Shown here: in pieces, positions 1 through 5,565 of the stretch
Numbering within the stretch: the first letter of the stretch is position 1
How the letters are laid out: each line of letters starts with the position of its first letter
DNA from: JASJAR01 sp038530285
GTDB lineage: Bacteria > Pseudomonadota > Alphaproteobacteria > Rhodobacterales > Rhodobacteraceae
Assembly: GCA_038530285.1 (NCBI GenBank)
Contig: JBCBCY010000034.1
Location: 1-9,082 of the forward strand
DNA: 9,082 nucleotides
Direction of reading: 5' to 3'
Notes under the pieces: model-generated
What the model saw: the letters and a program-made list of their open reading frames with translations, nothing else
What the model was told of the DNA's origin: nothing
Database searches by the model: none
Program-made: the position numbers and the translations under genes

Positions 1-404
<404 letters not shown>

Positions 405-452
405 AAATCCGATTACTCGGATATCCTTGACGATTTGAACCTCTGCACATCG

Positions 453-472
453 CCCCGGTCGGAAAACCGGGG
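453..472 (-). repeat. Leader hairpin, 7-bp stem
   Basis: A perfect inverted repeat with 7-bp arms (CCCCGGT / ACCGGGG) and a 6-nt loop lies about 50 nt upstream of mature 16S in the rrn leader. It is a stable RNA hairpin and could take part in pre-rRNA folding or processing; function is inferred from location only. Confidence 0.6.
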
Positions 473-496
473 CAGTCTTCTGTTTGTTGTGCTTCT

Positions 497-513
497 GGTT
501 TTCTAAGAAAACC
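497..513 (-). repeat. Leader hairpin, GGTTTTC / GAAAACC
   Basis: A perfect inverted repeat with 7-bp arms and a 3-nt loop, 24 bp upstream (in the rrn leader) of the 453-472 hairpin. Seen directly; role unknown. Confidence 0.55.
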
Positions 514-540
514 GAAAGCCGTCCAAACAGTGAAGCTGAC

Positions 541-582
541 CTCTCTATAATCGGTTCCAACAGATGTTGGCGCCTAAGAGAG
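541..582 (-). repeat. Nested leader stem: CTCTCT/AGAGAG enclosing CCAAC/GTTGG
   Basis: An inner inverted repeat (CCAAC 557-561, GTTGG 566-570) is enclosed by an outer pair of 6-bp arms (CTCTCT 541-546, AGAGAG 577-582). In the leader RNA this would make an imperfect extended stem-loop, possibly a pre-rRNA processing structure. Confidence 0.45.
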
Positions 583-647
583 TCGATATACAAAAGCCGC
601 TTCGTCGCATGGACCAAACCGCCCGCATATCTCTTCAGTAACCAGCA

Positions 648-660
648 ATTTCAAATAGCG
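648..660 (-). promoter_or_regulatory. boxA-like antitermination site in rrn leader
   Basis: The minus strand reads CGCTATTTGAAAT here. This resembles the rRNA boxA consensus (TGCTCTTTAACA in E. coli), the RNA element bound by NusB-NusE during rRNA antitermination. It lies about 140 nt into the transcript, a normal location. The match is partial, and a clear boxB or boxC was not recognised. Confidence 0.45.
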
Positions 661-808
661 TAGAGACAAAAATGACTGGATGCGCCCTGAACTTTCGGCG
701 CGCCCCGCCTGTAATATCTCTATTTTTTTAGTCTGCGTCTCGTTGCTTGCTGTCTCCAGCCGCCCGGTTGGCGCCCCGCCGTGCGTCTCCGCCGCGTCGG
801 TGAAGGGG

Positions 809-867
809 TGTTTACGGAGAGCGCCCGCAGTCCGCAAGTGGTTTTTTGTAGAAAGATGACATTTTTT
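809..867 (-). promoter_or_regulatory. rRNA operon promoter with A-tract upstream element
   Basis: On the minus strand a -35 hexamer TTGCGG (837-832) is followed by exactly 17 bp and a -10 hexamer TAAACA (814-809). Transcription would start near 801-802 after a C-rich discriminator (CCCC at 808-805), a feature associated with stringent control of rRNA promoters. Two A6 tracts upstream (847-842 and 867-862, minus-strand reading) sit 20 bp apart, about two helical turns, and resemble an UP element. The -10 element lacks the T at its last position; many alphaproteobacterial promoters share this and in Rhodobacter they are helped by CarD. The pattern and its position upstream of 16S make this a strong call; CarD and DksA control are inferred. 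Confidence 0.8.
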
Positions 868-950
868 CGACTTTCCCTGATTGCCCCGCAAAATATGGGG
901 TATCGCGCCGCCCCACCCCCTAAACTGACTCCCACCGTGGTTAAGCGGCG

Positions 951-1006
951 CCGAATATTTCGGTCGCCGGGCCGGTTTTCCACAGACTCACCGGCCCATT
1001 GTGGAA
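951..1006. repeat. Palindrome cluster between rrn promoter and DUF1801 gene
   Basis: Three inverted repeats are packed into 56 bp. The first is CCGAA-TAT-TTCGG at 951-963. The second has 8-bp arms GGGCCGGT (969-976) and ACCGGCCC (990-997). The third has 7-bp arms TTCCACA (978-984) and TGTGGAA (1000-1006). The second and third are interlocked: one arm of each lies inside the other, so the two hairpins exclude one another unless a pseudoknot forms. The cluster begins 33 bp after the DUF1801 stop codon and ends about 85 bp before the A-tracts of the rrn promoter. It could end or insulate read-through transcription, although no T-run follows it; TTTTCCACA at 976-984 also resembles a DnaA box (TTATCCACA) with one mismatch. 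Confidence 0.55.
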
Positions 1007-1038
1007 GACTCATGCATCACTTTCGGAATCGCTGCCCC

Positions 1039-1416
1039 CTAGCAGGCGCGCAGATCGCCCGAAGCGCGCCGCGCGACCACACGCTCAAGGAGTTGGCGCA
1101 GACGCGGGTCGCCCACATCAGCCGATTTCGCATAGCGCAAACAGCCTTTCCCCCGGCTTATGCCTTCAGTCAGGGCACCGTCGGGGTCCAGCGCGTCGAT
1201 GTCGCCAAGATATAGCGCGACGTAGGCTTTCTGAGCGTTCAGATGCAGCACCGGTCCGTCCGCATCCGAATAGCTCAGCATCTTGTACTGGATCCCTTCG
1301 ACCAGATCCGGGGCCACGTCTTTAACGGTCTGGCGGATGGTCAAAAGAGCAACCCGGCGCCAATCATGATCAAGCGCCGCCAAATAGTCGTCTGGGGTGT
1401 CCACATCATATTGCAT
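1039..1416 (-). CDS. DUF1801 domain protein (YdhG/YjbR-like fold)
   Basis: This 125-residue protein resembles the DUF1801 family: an N-terminal helical segment (TPDDYLAALDHDWR, 7-20), a helix-proline segment (LLTIRQTVKDVAPDLVEGIQYKM, about 24-46), a strand region with 'GPVLHLNAQKAYVALYLG' (54-71), the 'GKGCLRY' turn (89-95) and a C-terminal helix (104-117). DUF1801 proteins are small and cytosolic; some relatives are annotated as iron chaperones, but the biochemical role is not established and no metal ligand set is evident here. The ATG is well supported by an AAGGAGG Shine-Dalgarno sequence ending about 10 nt upstream. That site lies inside the 3' end of the MFS gene, whose last 11 bases overlap this gene in another frame, so the two are almost certainly co-transcribed and perhaps translationally coupled. 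Confidence 0.85.
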   Translation of the reverse strand: MQYDVDTPDDYLAALDHDWRRVALLTIRQTVKDVAPDLVEGIQYKMLSYSDADGPVLHLNAQKAYVALYLGDIDALDPDGALTEGISRGKGCLRYAKSADVGDPRLRQLLERVVARRASGDLRAC

Positions 1417-2563
1417 CGTGTTTATCCTCCTTCGGGGTCAACCACCGCGTTAATGCCATGGCCAAAACAAGCGCGGGAAACAGACAGGCAAAGGCCGCCG
1501 CCAGCGACAGCGCTTCGGACACAAAGCCGATCAGCGGTGGGCCAATCAGAAACCCGCCCATCGCCATCGTGGCGGCAAACGCAATATTGGGTGCTTCATA
1601 TCTGTCATCCAAAGCGGCAATCGCGGACACGCCTAAAGGATAGGCCGCCGACACCCCCGCCCCCAACATTGCAAAGCCGAGATATTCCAGCGCCACCGGT
1701 AGGGGCGCGACCACAACGATCAAACCCGCGATCGCCAGGCCAACGGTGGTGCGCGCATGGCGCACTGCGCCCAGGCGGCGCTTCATGTAATCGCCAAGGA
1801 ACCGCCCACCGGCCATGAAAGCAGAAAAGACCGTGACCGCCAAAGCCGCCGCCGCCCCCGGCGCACCCAACCGTTCGGCCATATAGACCGCTGCCCAGTC
1901 CGCCATCACGCCTTCGGTCAGGGTGACCACAAACATGAAGACAGCGATAAAAAACAACGCCGGCGGTAGGGCTCGCAACGCCCGGCGCGGCGCACTGGCG
2001 GCACTATCCTCGCTGGGCAGTCGCGGCAAGACCCACGACGCCGCCGCCCCAAAGCTGGCCGACACCAGCGCAAGACCCACCTGCGCGCCGTAATGTGCGC
2101 TCGCCACTGCGATTGTGCCGGACCCCACCATCAGGCCCAGCGCCCAGAAGCCGTGGCTGCGGTTCATGATCAAAACGCCAGCCGCCTTTTCCAGCCGTCC
2201 GGCATAGACATTCATCGCCACTTCCACAAAGGCCATGCACACGCCGGCCAGAAACAATGCCCCAAACAGCGATGCGGCATCCCATGCGATCAGCGGGCCG
2301 AGGAATGCCAGCGCCTGAAGCGGAAAAAACACGGTCGCCACCCGGCGCGGGCCAAACGCCGAAATCACCCGCCCCGCGATCTGCAAACTCGGGACCAACG
2401 CAATCGGGATTGCCATCAGTGGAACAGCCAGCTGGCCTTTTGTCAGCCCCAGCGCGGTCTTGATCTCAGGGATCAGCGCCAGCCACCCGCCCAGCGCCAG
2501 GGGCTGCAACAGGAATACGCCCATGATCAGAAGCGTTGCGCGTTTGGTCAGGCTGGCATCCAT
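1406..2563 (-). CDS. MFS transporter (YbjJ / fucose-permease-like)
   Basis: A 385-residue, very hydrophobic inner-membrane protein with about 12 predicted membrane segments, the normal length for the major facilitator superfamily. A basic loop of motif A type follows the second segment (AGRVISAFGPRRV, 63-75) and is repeated in the second half (GGRFLGDYMKRRLG, 252-265). The segment 'NRSHGFWALG' (134-143) and 'EGVMADWAAVYM' (217-228) resemble the YbjJ-like branch of the family. A polar central loop (182-199) separates the two six-helix halves. The substrate cannot be told from sequence. No good Shine-Dalgarno sequence precedes the ATG at 2563, but the first residues lead straight into helix 1, so the start is reasonable. 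It overlaps the DUF1801 gene by 11 bp and lies 74 bp after msrQ on the same strand. Confidence 0.88.
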   Translation of the reverse strand: MDASLTKRATLLIMGVFLLQPLALGGWLALIPEIKTALGLTKGQLAVPLMAIPIALVPSLQIAGRVISAFGPRRVATVFFPLQALAFLGPLIAWDAASLFGALFLAGVCMAFVEVAMNVYAGRLEKAAGVLIMNRSHGFWALGLMVGSGTIAVASAHYGAQVGLALVSASFGAAASWVLPRLPSEDSAASAPRRALRALPPALFFIAVFMFVVTLTEGVMADWAAVYMAERLGAPGAAAALAVTVFSAFMAGGRFLGDYMKRRLGAVRHARTTVGLAIAGLIVVVAPLPVALEYLGFAMLGAGVSAAYPLGVSAIAALDDRYEAPNIAFAATMAMGGFLIGPPLIGFVSEALSLAAAFACLFPALVLAMALTRWLTPKEDKHDAI

Positions 2564-2603
2564 CGGGCGACTGAACGTCAGTTTGCGCCGTTTGAAAAGG
2601 GAA

Positions 2604-2648
2604 TCGGAAAATTTCTAATTTTCCGAACCGATTTCTTTTAAGAAATCG
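2604..2648 (-). terminator. Tandem palindromes at the end of msrPQ (possible terminator)
   Basis: Two perfect inverted repeats lie nearly end to end. One has 10-bp arms (TCGGAAAATT 2604-2613 and AATTTTCCGA 2617-2626) around a 3-nt loop. The other has 8-bp arms (CGATTTCT 2629-2636 and AGAAATCG 2641-2648) and includes the TAA stop codon of msrQ (2640-2638) in its loop region. Downstream on the minus strand the sequence is CCCTTTTC, only a weak U-run. They could end or attenuate msrPQ transcription ahead of the MFS gene or protect the 3' end of the mRNA. The structure is certain; the terminator label is inference. Confidence 0.5.
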
Positions 2649-3252
2649 CCGCCCCGGCTCGGCGTGGCCATTTAATCCGCAAGGCCAGAAGCCCCAGGAT
2701 CACGCCCAGGTACACCATGGGCTCCACCGCCCAGGTCTTCGACGCCATCACAAAATGCACGCCACCCAGGATTGCCACGCCGTAGGTCACCTTGTGCAAC
2801 CGGCGCCAGGCAAGCGGCCCCATCTTGCGGATCGACAGGTTGTTCGACGTCACCGCCAAGGGCAGCATCAGCACCAAGCCTGCCATGCCAATTGTAATGT
2901 AGGGCCGTTTGACGATGTCATTCCAGACCTCTGCCACGAACTGCACATCAAGGAAAAACCACACCAGGAAGTGGCACAGCACAAAGTAGAAGACCAAAAG
3001 CCCCAAGGCCCGGCGAAACTTCACCAGGTTCAGCCCAAGGTGATCCCGGATCGGCGTGATCGCCAACACCGCCACCAGCACCTGCAGCGACAACAGGCCC
3101 AACGCATGTTCCATCGCCTTGACCGGATCAGCGCCAAGCCCCCCGGTCACGCCAAGATAGAAGTACCACACCGGCACCGCGCCGCCGATCAGATAGACAG
3201 GCCAGGTCGGCACACGGCGGGCAAGGCCGTTTATGCGCTGGGTCAGGGTCAT
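2638..3252 (-). CDS. msrQ: MsrQ, haem-binding membrane subunit of methionine-sulfoxide reductase
   Basis: MsrQ is the inner-membrane b-type cytochrome that passes electrons from the respiratory chain (quinone) or a flavin to periplasmic MsrP. The 204 residues form about six hydrophobic segments of the ferric-reductase-like transmembrane family: about 18-36, 51-66, 83-100, 118-134, 157-170 and 178-192. His94 (in VLCHFLVWFF), His153 (WRRLHKVTY) and His166 (GGVHFVMA) sit where the haem ligands of E. coli MsrQ (His91, His151, His164) are expected. The ATG at 3252 was chosen because it begins one base after the msrP stop codon and gives the family's usual length (E. coli 211); an in-frame ATG at 3273 would overlap msrP by 20 bp. 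The Shine-Dalgarno sequence is weak (GGGCGAG), so translation is probably coupled to msrP. Its stop codon is inside a palindrome. Confidence 0.94.
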   Translation of the reverse strand: MTLTQRINGLARRVPTWPVYLIGGAVPVWYFYLGVTGGLGADPVKAMEHALGLLSLQVLVAVLAITPIRDHLGLNLVKFRRALGLLVFYFVLCHFLVWFFLDVQFVAEVWNDIVKRPYITIGMAGLVLMLPLAVTSNNLSIRKMGPLAWRRLHKVTYGVAILGGVHFVMASKTWAVEPMVYLGVILGLLALRIKWPRRAGAAIS

Positions 3253-3253
3253 G

Positions 3254-4186
3254 TCAGAAGAACTCGCCCACAAGGTCCATACCGTCGTAAAGCGACGCGA
3301 CCTCGGCTTCGTATCCGTTGAATTTTAGTGTCGGTTGGCGCCGCGCCAGAAGGCCCCCGCCCAAGACACGTTCCGACTTCTGGCTCCAACGCGGATGATC
3401 GCGTTCAGGGTTCACATTGGAATAAAACCCGTATTCGCGCGGCTGAGCCTGGTTCCAGGATGCTGGCGGTTCGTCTTCGGTCAGGGTAATCCGCACGATC
3501 GATTTGATCGACTTGAACCCGTACTTCCACGGCACGACCAGACGGATCGGCGCACCTTTCTGGTTCGGCATCGGTTCGTCATAAACCCCAGTCGACAGGA
3601 TTGTCAGCGGGTTCATTGCCTCATCCAGCCGCAAGCCTTCCACATAAGGGAACGGGAACACACCGCGGCGCACCCCTTCCATGCTTTCGGGCTGCACGAG
3701 GGTTTCAAAGGCGACGTACTTTGCAGAGGGCTGCACGCCCACACGGTCCAAAAGGTCCTTCAATTCGAACCCGACCCAAGGGACCACCGACGCCCAGGCT
3801 TCGACACAGCGGAACCGGTAGATCCGTTCTTCCAGGGTGACCCCCGATAGAATGTCATCCAGCCCGTAAGAGCCGGGCTTATCGACCAGCCCGTTGATCT
3901 CAATCGACCAGGGGTCGGTCACCAAATCATCGGCATTGACCGATGGGTCGGTCTTGCCGGTGCCGAATTCATAAAAGTTGTTGTAGGTGGTCATGTCCTC
4001 AAGGCTCGTCAGCTCAAGGTCCGCGCCATAGTCGGTCTTGGCTGCCCCAAGGCTTGCCATCGCGGGTCCTGCAATCGACCCCGCCACCATTGCCGTCGCA
4101 CCGGTTATCAACTGCCGCCGGTTCATCCAAGTTGCCTTGGGGGTCACGTCAGACCAATTCAAATCGCTTTTATACCGTCCGGCCAT
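3254..4186 (-). CDS. msrP: MsrP, molybdenum-cofactor protein-methionine-sulfoxide reductase
   Basis: MsrP (formerly YedY) reduces methionine sulfoxide in oxidised periplasmic proteins, using a Mo-molybdopterin cofactor. The 310-residue protein starts with a twin-arginine export signal (NRRQLITGATAMVAG, Arg23-Arg24, then a hydrophobic stretch ending at AMASLGA), so it is exported folded with its cofactor. The sulfite-oxidase-like catalytic domain follows, with the Mo-ligating cysteine at Cys127 in 'YRFRCVEAWASVVPWVGFEL'. The conserved 'GAPIRLVVPWKYGFKSIKSI' (211-230) and 'YSNVNPERDHPRWSQKSER' (255-273) are further family signatures. The ATG at 4186 was chosen over an upstream ATG at 4243 because AAGGAA lies 5 nt before it and the signal peptide starts at a sensible distance. 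It forms an operon with msrQ, 1 bp away, and is divergent from the FAS1 gene. Confidence 0.96.
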   Translation of the reverse strand: MAGRYKSDLNWSDVTPKATWMNRRQLITGATAMVAGSIAGPAMASLGAAKTDYGADLELTSLEDMTTYNNFYEFGTGKTDPSVNADDLVTDPWSIEINGLVDKPGSYGLDDILSGVTLEERIYRFRCVEAWASVVPWVGFELKDLLDRVGVQPSAKYVAFETLVQPESMEGVRRGVFPFPYVEGLRLDEAMNPLTILSTGVYDEPMPNQKGAPIRLVVPWKYGFKSIKSIVRITLTEDEPPASWNQAQPREYGFYSNVNPERDHPRWSQKSERVLGGGLLARRQPTLKFNGYEAEVASLYDGMDLVGEFF

Positions 4187-4482
4187 GCTGGTTCCTTTAT
4201 GTCCACCTGCGCATGATAAGGTAACACAAAGCGGCGTTTGCAAAGCCCCCTCACGACAGTGTCAGCCGTTGAAATGACATTGAAACATGGGTGGATTACG
4301 ATGCTGCGCATAACAAATCTGTGATTGGACGCGAAAAGCCACCCCAGCTTAGGGCGCGGATCAGGACCGTCAAACGCGGTCGGCGGAATCTCCCGGTCAT
4401 CCAAAGCACAAAACGTCGCGTAGCCCGTCTGATGTCGCAGCAGCGCCATCGGGAAATTTTACGCAATGTGGGAGACTACAAG
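4187..4482. other. Divergent intergenic region, msrP / FAS1 gene
   Basis: These 296 bp separate msrP (leftward) from the FAS1 gene (rightward) and must carry both promoters. No clear -35/-10 pair was found on either strand. TTGCAA at 4243-4238 on the minus strand and TTGAAA at 4280-4285 on the plus strand are possible -35 elements, but neither has a good -10 at the usual spacing. An open frame on each strand crosses the region, but neither looks like a protein family and both lack a ribosome binding site. Confidence 0.5.
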
Positions 4483-4962
4483 ATGCTCAAGAAAACACTG
4501 CTCGGCGCAACTGCCGCAATCCTCGTCGCAACCGCCGCCTCCGCAATGGACAAAGCAAAAGACATCGTCGACACCGCTGTCGAAGCCGGGTCGTTTGAAA
4601 CACTCGTTGCCGCCGTTCAGGCCGCCGGTCTTGTCGACACGCTGAAGGGCGATGGTCCGTTCACCGTTTTCGCACCGACCGACGAAGCCTTCGCAGCCCT
4701 TCCCGAAGGCACGGTCGAGAACCTCCTGTTGCCCGAAAACAAGGACCAGCTGGTTGCGATCCTCACCTACCACGTCGTGCCCGGCAAAGTGATGTCCACC
4801 GACCTGTCTGACGACATGATGGCGGCGACCGTTCAAGGCGGCGAAGTCATGATCGACCTCGACAACGGCGTGATGGTCGATAATGCAAATGTCGTGACCG
4901 CCGACATCGAGACGTCGAACGGCGTCATCCACGTGATCGACCAGGTGATTCTGCCGAAGTAA
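4483..4962 (+). CDS. Exported FAS1 (fasciclin / beta-Ig-H3) domain protein
   Basis: A 159-residue protein with a Sec signal peptide (MLKKTLLGATAAILVATAASA, cleavage after residue 21) and a single FAS1 domain filling the rest. The FAS1 H1 motif is 'GPFTVFAPTDEAF' (58-70), the central 'TYHVVPGKV' (95-103) carries the conserved Tyr-His pair, and the H2-like end is 'NGVIHVIDQVILP' (146-158). FAS1 domains usually mediate adhesion or protein binding outside the cytoplasm; single-domain bacterial versions are small periplasmic or secreted proteins of unclear role. In Rhodobacter sphaeroides, as I recall, a fasciclin-domain gene is among the singlet-oxygen-induced genes, which would suit a place beside msrPQ, but I could not find a matching sigma-factor promoter here. 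The ATG at 4483 was chosen because GGAG lies 8 nt upstream and the signal peptide begins there. The same frame is open upstream to 4291, but that part looks non-coding. Confidence 0.94.
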   Translation: MLKKTLLGATAAILVATAASAMDKAKDIVDTAVEAGSFETLVAAVQAAGLVDTLKGDGPFTVFAPTDEAFAALPEGTVENLLLPENKDQLVAILTYHVVPGKVMSTDLSDDMMAATVQGGEVMIDLDNGVMVDNANVVTADIETSNGVIHVIDQVILPK

Positions 4963-4976
4963 GGCACGGTCATTGA

Positions 4977-5027
4977 CCCATTGCCGGGGCGGGCCCATCC
5001 CGCCCCGGTTCAAGGCCAAACAATGGG
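4977..5027 (+). terminator. GC-rich nested hairpin after FAS1 gene (possible terminator)
   Basis: A perfect 10-bp stem (CCGGGGCGGG 4984-4993, CCCGCCCCGG 4999-5008) with loop CCCAT begins 21 nt after the FAS1 stop codon. It is flanked by an outer pair CCCATTG (4977-4983) / CAATGGG (5021-5027). The inner hairpin should be very stable, but no U-run follows (TTCAAGG), so it is either a weak terminator, a pause site or an mRNA-stabilising end. Confidence 0.5.
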
Positions 5028-5227
5028 CACCGCAGACCGGCGGCCAATCCCCGCCCAGTTCCGCACAGCGCGACCGGCCAAGGCCCGCCACCCGGCCTTT
5101 CGCGCCCTTTGATCCGCCAAGCTTCGCTGATTCCGTTCGCCCGTTTGGGCAGGCGGTGGCCGATGCGCCGCGCACCAACACCAGACATCTTAACAGGCCA
5201 GCACCGCACCCCCCATGTCTTTGGCAC

Positions 5228-5248
5228 GGGGGCTGAACCCTAGCCCCC
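5228..5248 (+). repeat. Hairpin in front of EF-hand gene ribosome binding site
   Basis: A perfect 7-bp inverted repeat (GGGGGCT 5228-5234, AGCCCCC 5242-5248) with a 7-nt loop ends 12 nt before the GAAGGGAG ribosome binding site (5261-5268). It could stabilise the 5' end of the mRNA or modulate initiation; the role is inferred. Confidence 0.5.
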
Positions 5249-5274
5249 TCAACGCGACCCGAAGGGAGCACAAC

Positions 5275-5526
5275 ATGAAAAAGACACTTATCCTTGTGAC
5301 CGGCAGCCTCATGGCCGCCACGATGGCCAGCACACTGGCAGTTGCGGCCACCATGGAAGAAGCCGACAGCAATGCAGACGGCATGATCACGTTTGACGAG
5401 TTGCTCGTCGTGGCTCCGGACGTCAGCGAAGAGACGTTTCGCCTCGCTGATGCAAACGGAGACGGCATGATCGACGTTGAAGAGTTCGGCATGGCGCAAG
5501 AAACCGGCCTCCTCCCGGCCGGCTAA
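5275..5526 (+). CDS. Exported small two-EF-hand calcium-binding protein
   Basis: An 83-residue protein with a Sec signal peptide (residues 1 to about 25, lysines at 2-3, hydrophobic core, small residues near LAVAA) and two EF-hand loops. Loop 1 (31-42, DSNADGMITFDE) and loop 2 (59-70, DANGDGMIDVEE) are both canonical, with Asp at 1, Asn at 3, Asp at 5, Gly at 6, Ile at 8 and Glu at 12, so each should bind Ca2+. The mature protein is only about 58 residues, essentially one EF-hand pair, and likely periplasmic or secreted; it may be a calcium buffer or sensor, but no partner is known. The ATG at 5275 follows a good ribosome binding site (GAAGGGAG, 6 nt before). An in-frame ATG at 5215 would add 20 residues ahead of the signal peptide and is less likely. 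It is on the same strand as the FAS1 gene and ends in a strong terminator. Confidence 0.92.
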   Translation: MKKTLILVTGSLMAATMASTLAVAATMEEADSNADGMITFDELLVVAPDVSEETFRLADANGDGMIDVEEFGMAQETGLLPAG

Positions 5527-5532
5527 TGCCAA

Positions 5533-5565
5533 GGGGCGCTGCGATAACGCGGCGCCCCATTTTTT
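5533..5565 (+). terminator. Intrinsic terminator of the EF-hand gene
   Basis: A stem with GGGGCGC (5533-5539) and GCGCCCC (5552-5558), continued inward by a T-G wobble pair and GCG/CGC around an ATAA loop, is followed by one A and six Ts (5560-5565). It lies 6 nt after the EF-hand stop codon and is the clearest factor-independent terminator in the window. Confidence 0.9.

Larger units (their letters stand above)
405..801 (-). other. rRNA operon 5' leader (pre-16S transcribed spacer)
   Basis: This stretch of about 400 nt lies between the inferred transcription start (about 801-802) and the mature 16S 5' end (404). It has no convincing protein-coding frame. It contains a boxA-like antitermination element (648-660) and several inverted repeats: 453-472, 497-513 and a nested one at 541-582. 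Such leaders normally carry the Nus-factor antitermination site and one half of the RNase III stem that releases pre-16S; the partner half would lie 3' of 16S, outside the window. The extent depends on the promoter call and has not been mapped. Confidence 0.75.
4963..5274 (+). other. 312-bp spacer between FAS1 and EF-hand genes
   Basis: No gene is supported here. The spacer holds a long GC-rich hairpin shortly after the FAS1 stop codon (4977-5027) and another just before the EF-hand ribosome binding site (5228-5248). A short GCCC-GTTT-GGGC hairpin lies at 5139-5150. No clear promoter was found, so whether the EF-hand gene is transcribed alone or by read-through is open. Confidence 0.55.

Noticed and set aside
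781..1215. Plus-strand open frame of 144 codons upstream of rrn
   Set aside because: It crosses the rrn promoter, palindromes and the end of the DUF1801 gene; composition is arginine- and proline-rich, typical of shadow frames in GC-rich DNA.
4159..4449. Minus-strand open frame of 96 codons running into msrP
   Set aside because: No ribosome binding site precedes its ATG, it overlaps the start and RBS of msrP, and the product is not family-like; the region is better read as the divergent promoter space.
4291..4482. Upstream extension of the FAS1 reading frame (64 more residues)
   Set aside because: The signal peptide begins at 4483 with a good ribosome binding site; the extension is basic and unlike an export signal.
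4459..5532. Long minus-strand frame (357 codons) opposite the FAS1 and EF-hand genes
   Set aside because: It mirrors two genes with signal peptides, ribosome binding sites and clear domains; the product is rich in His, Gly, Cys and Val, typical of an antisense artefact.
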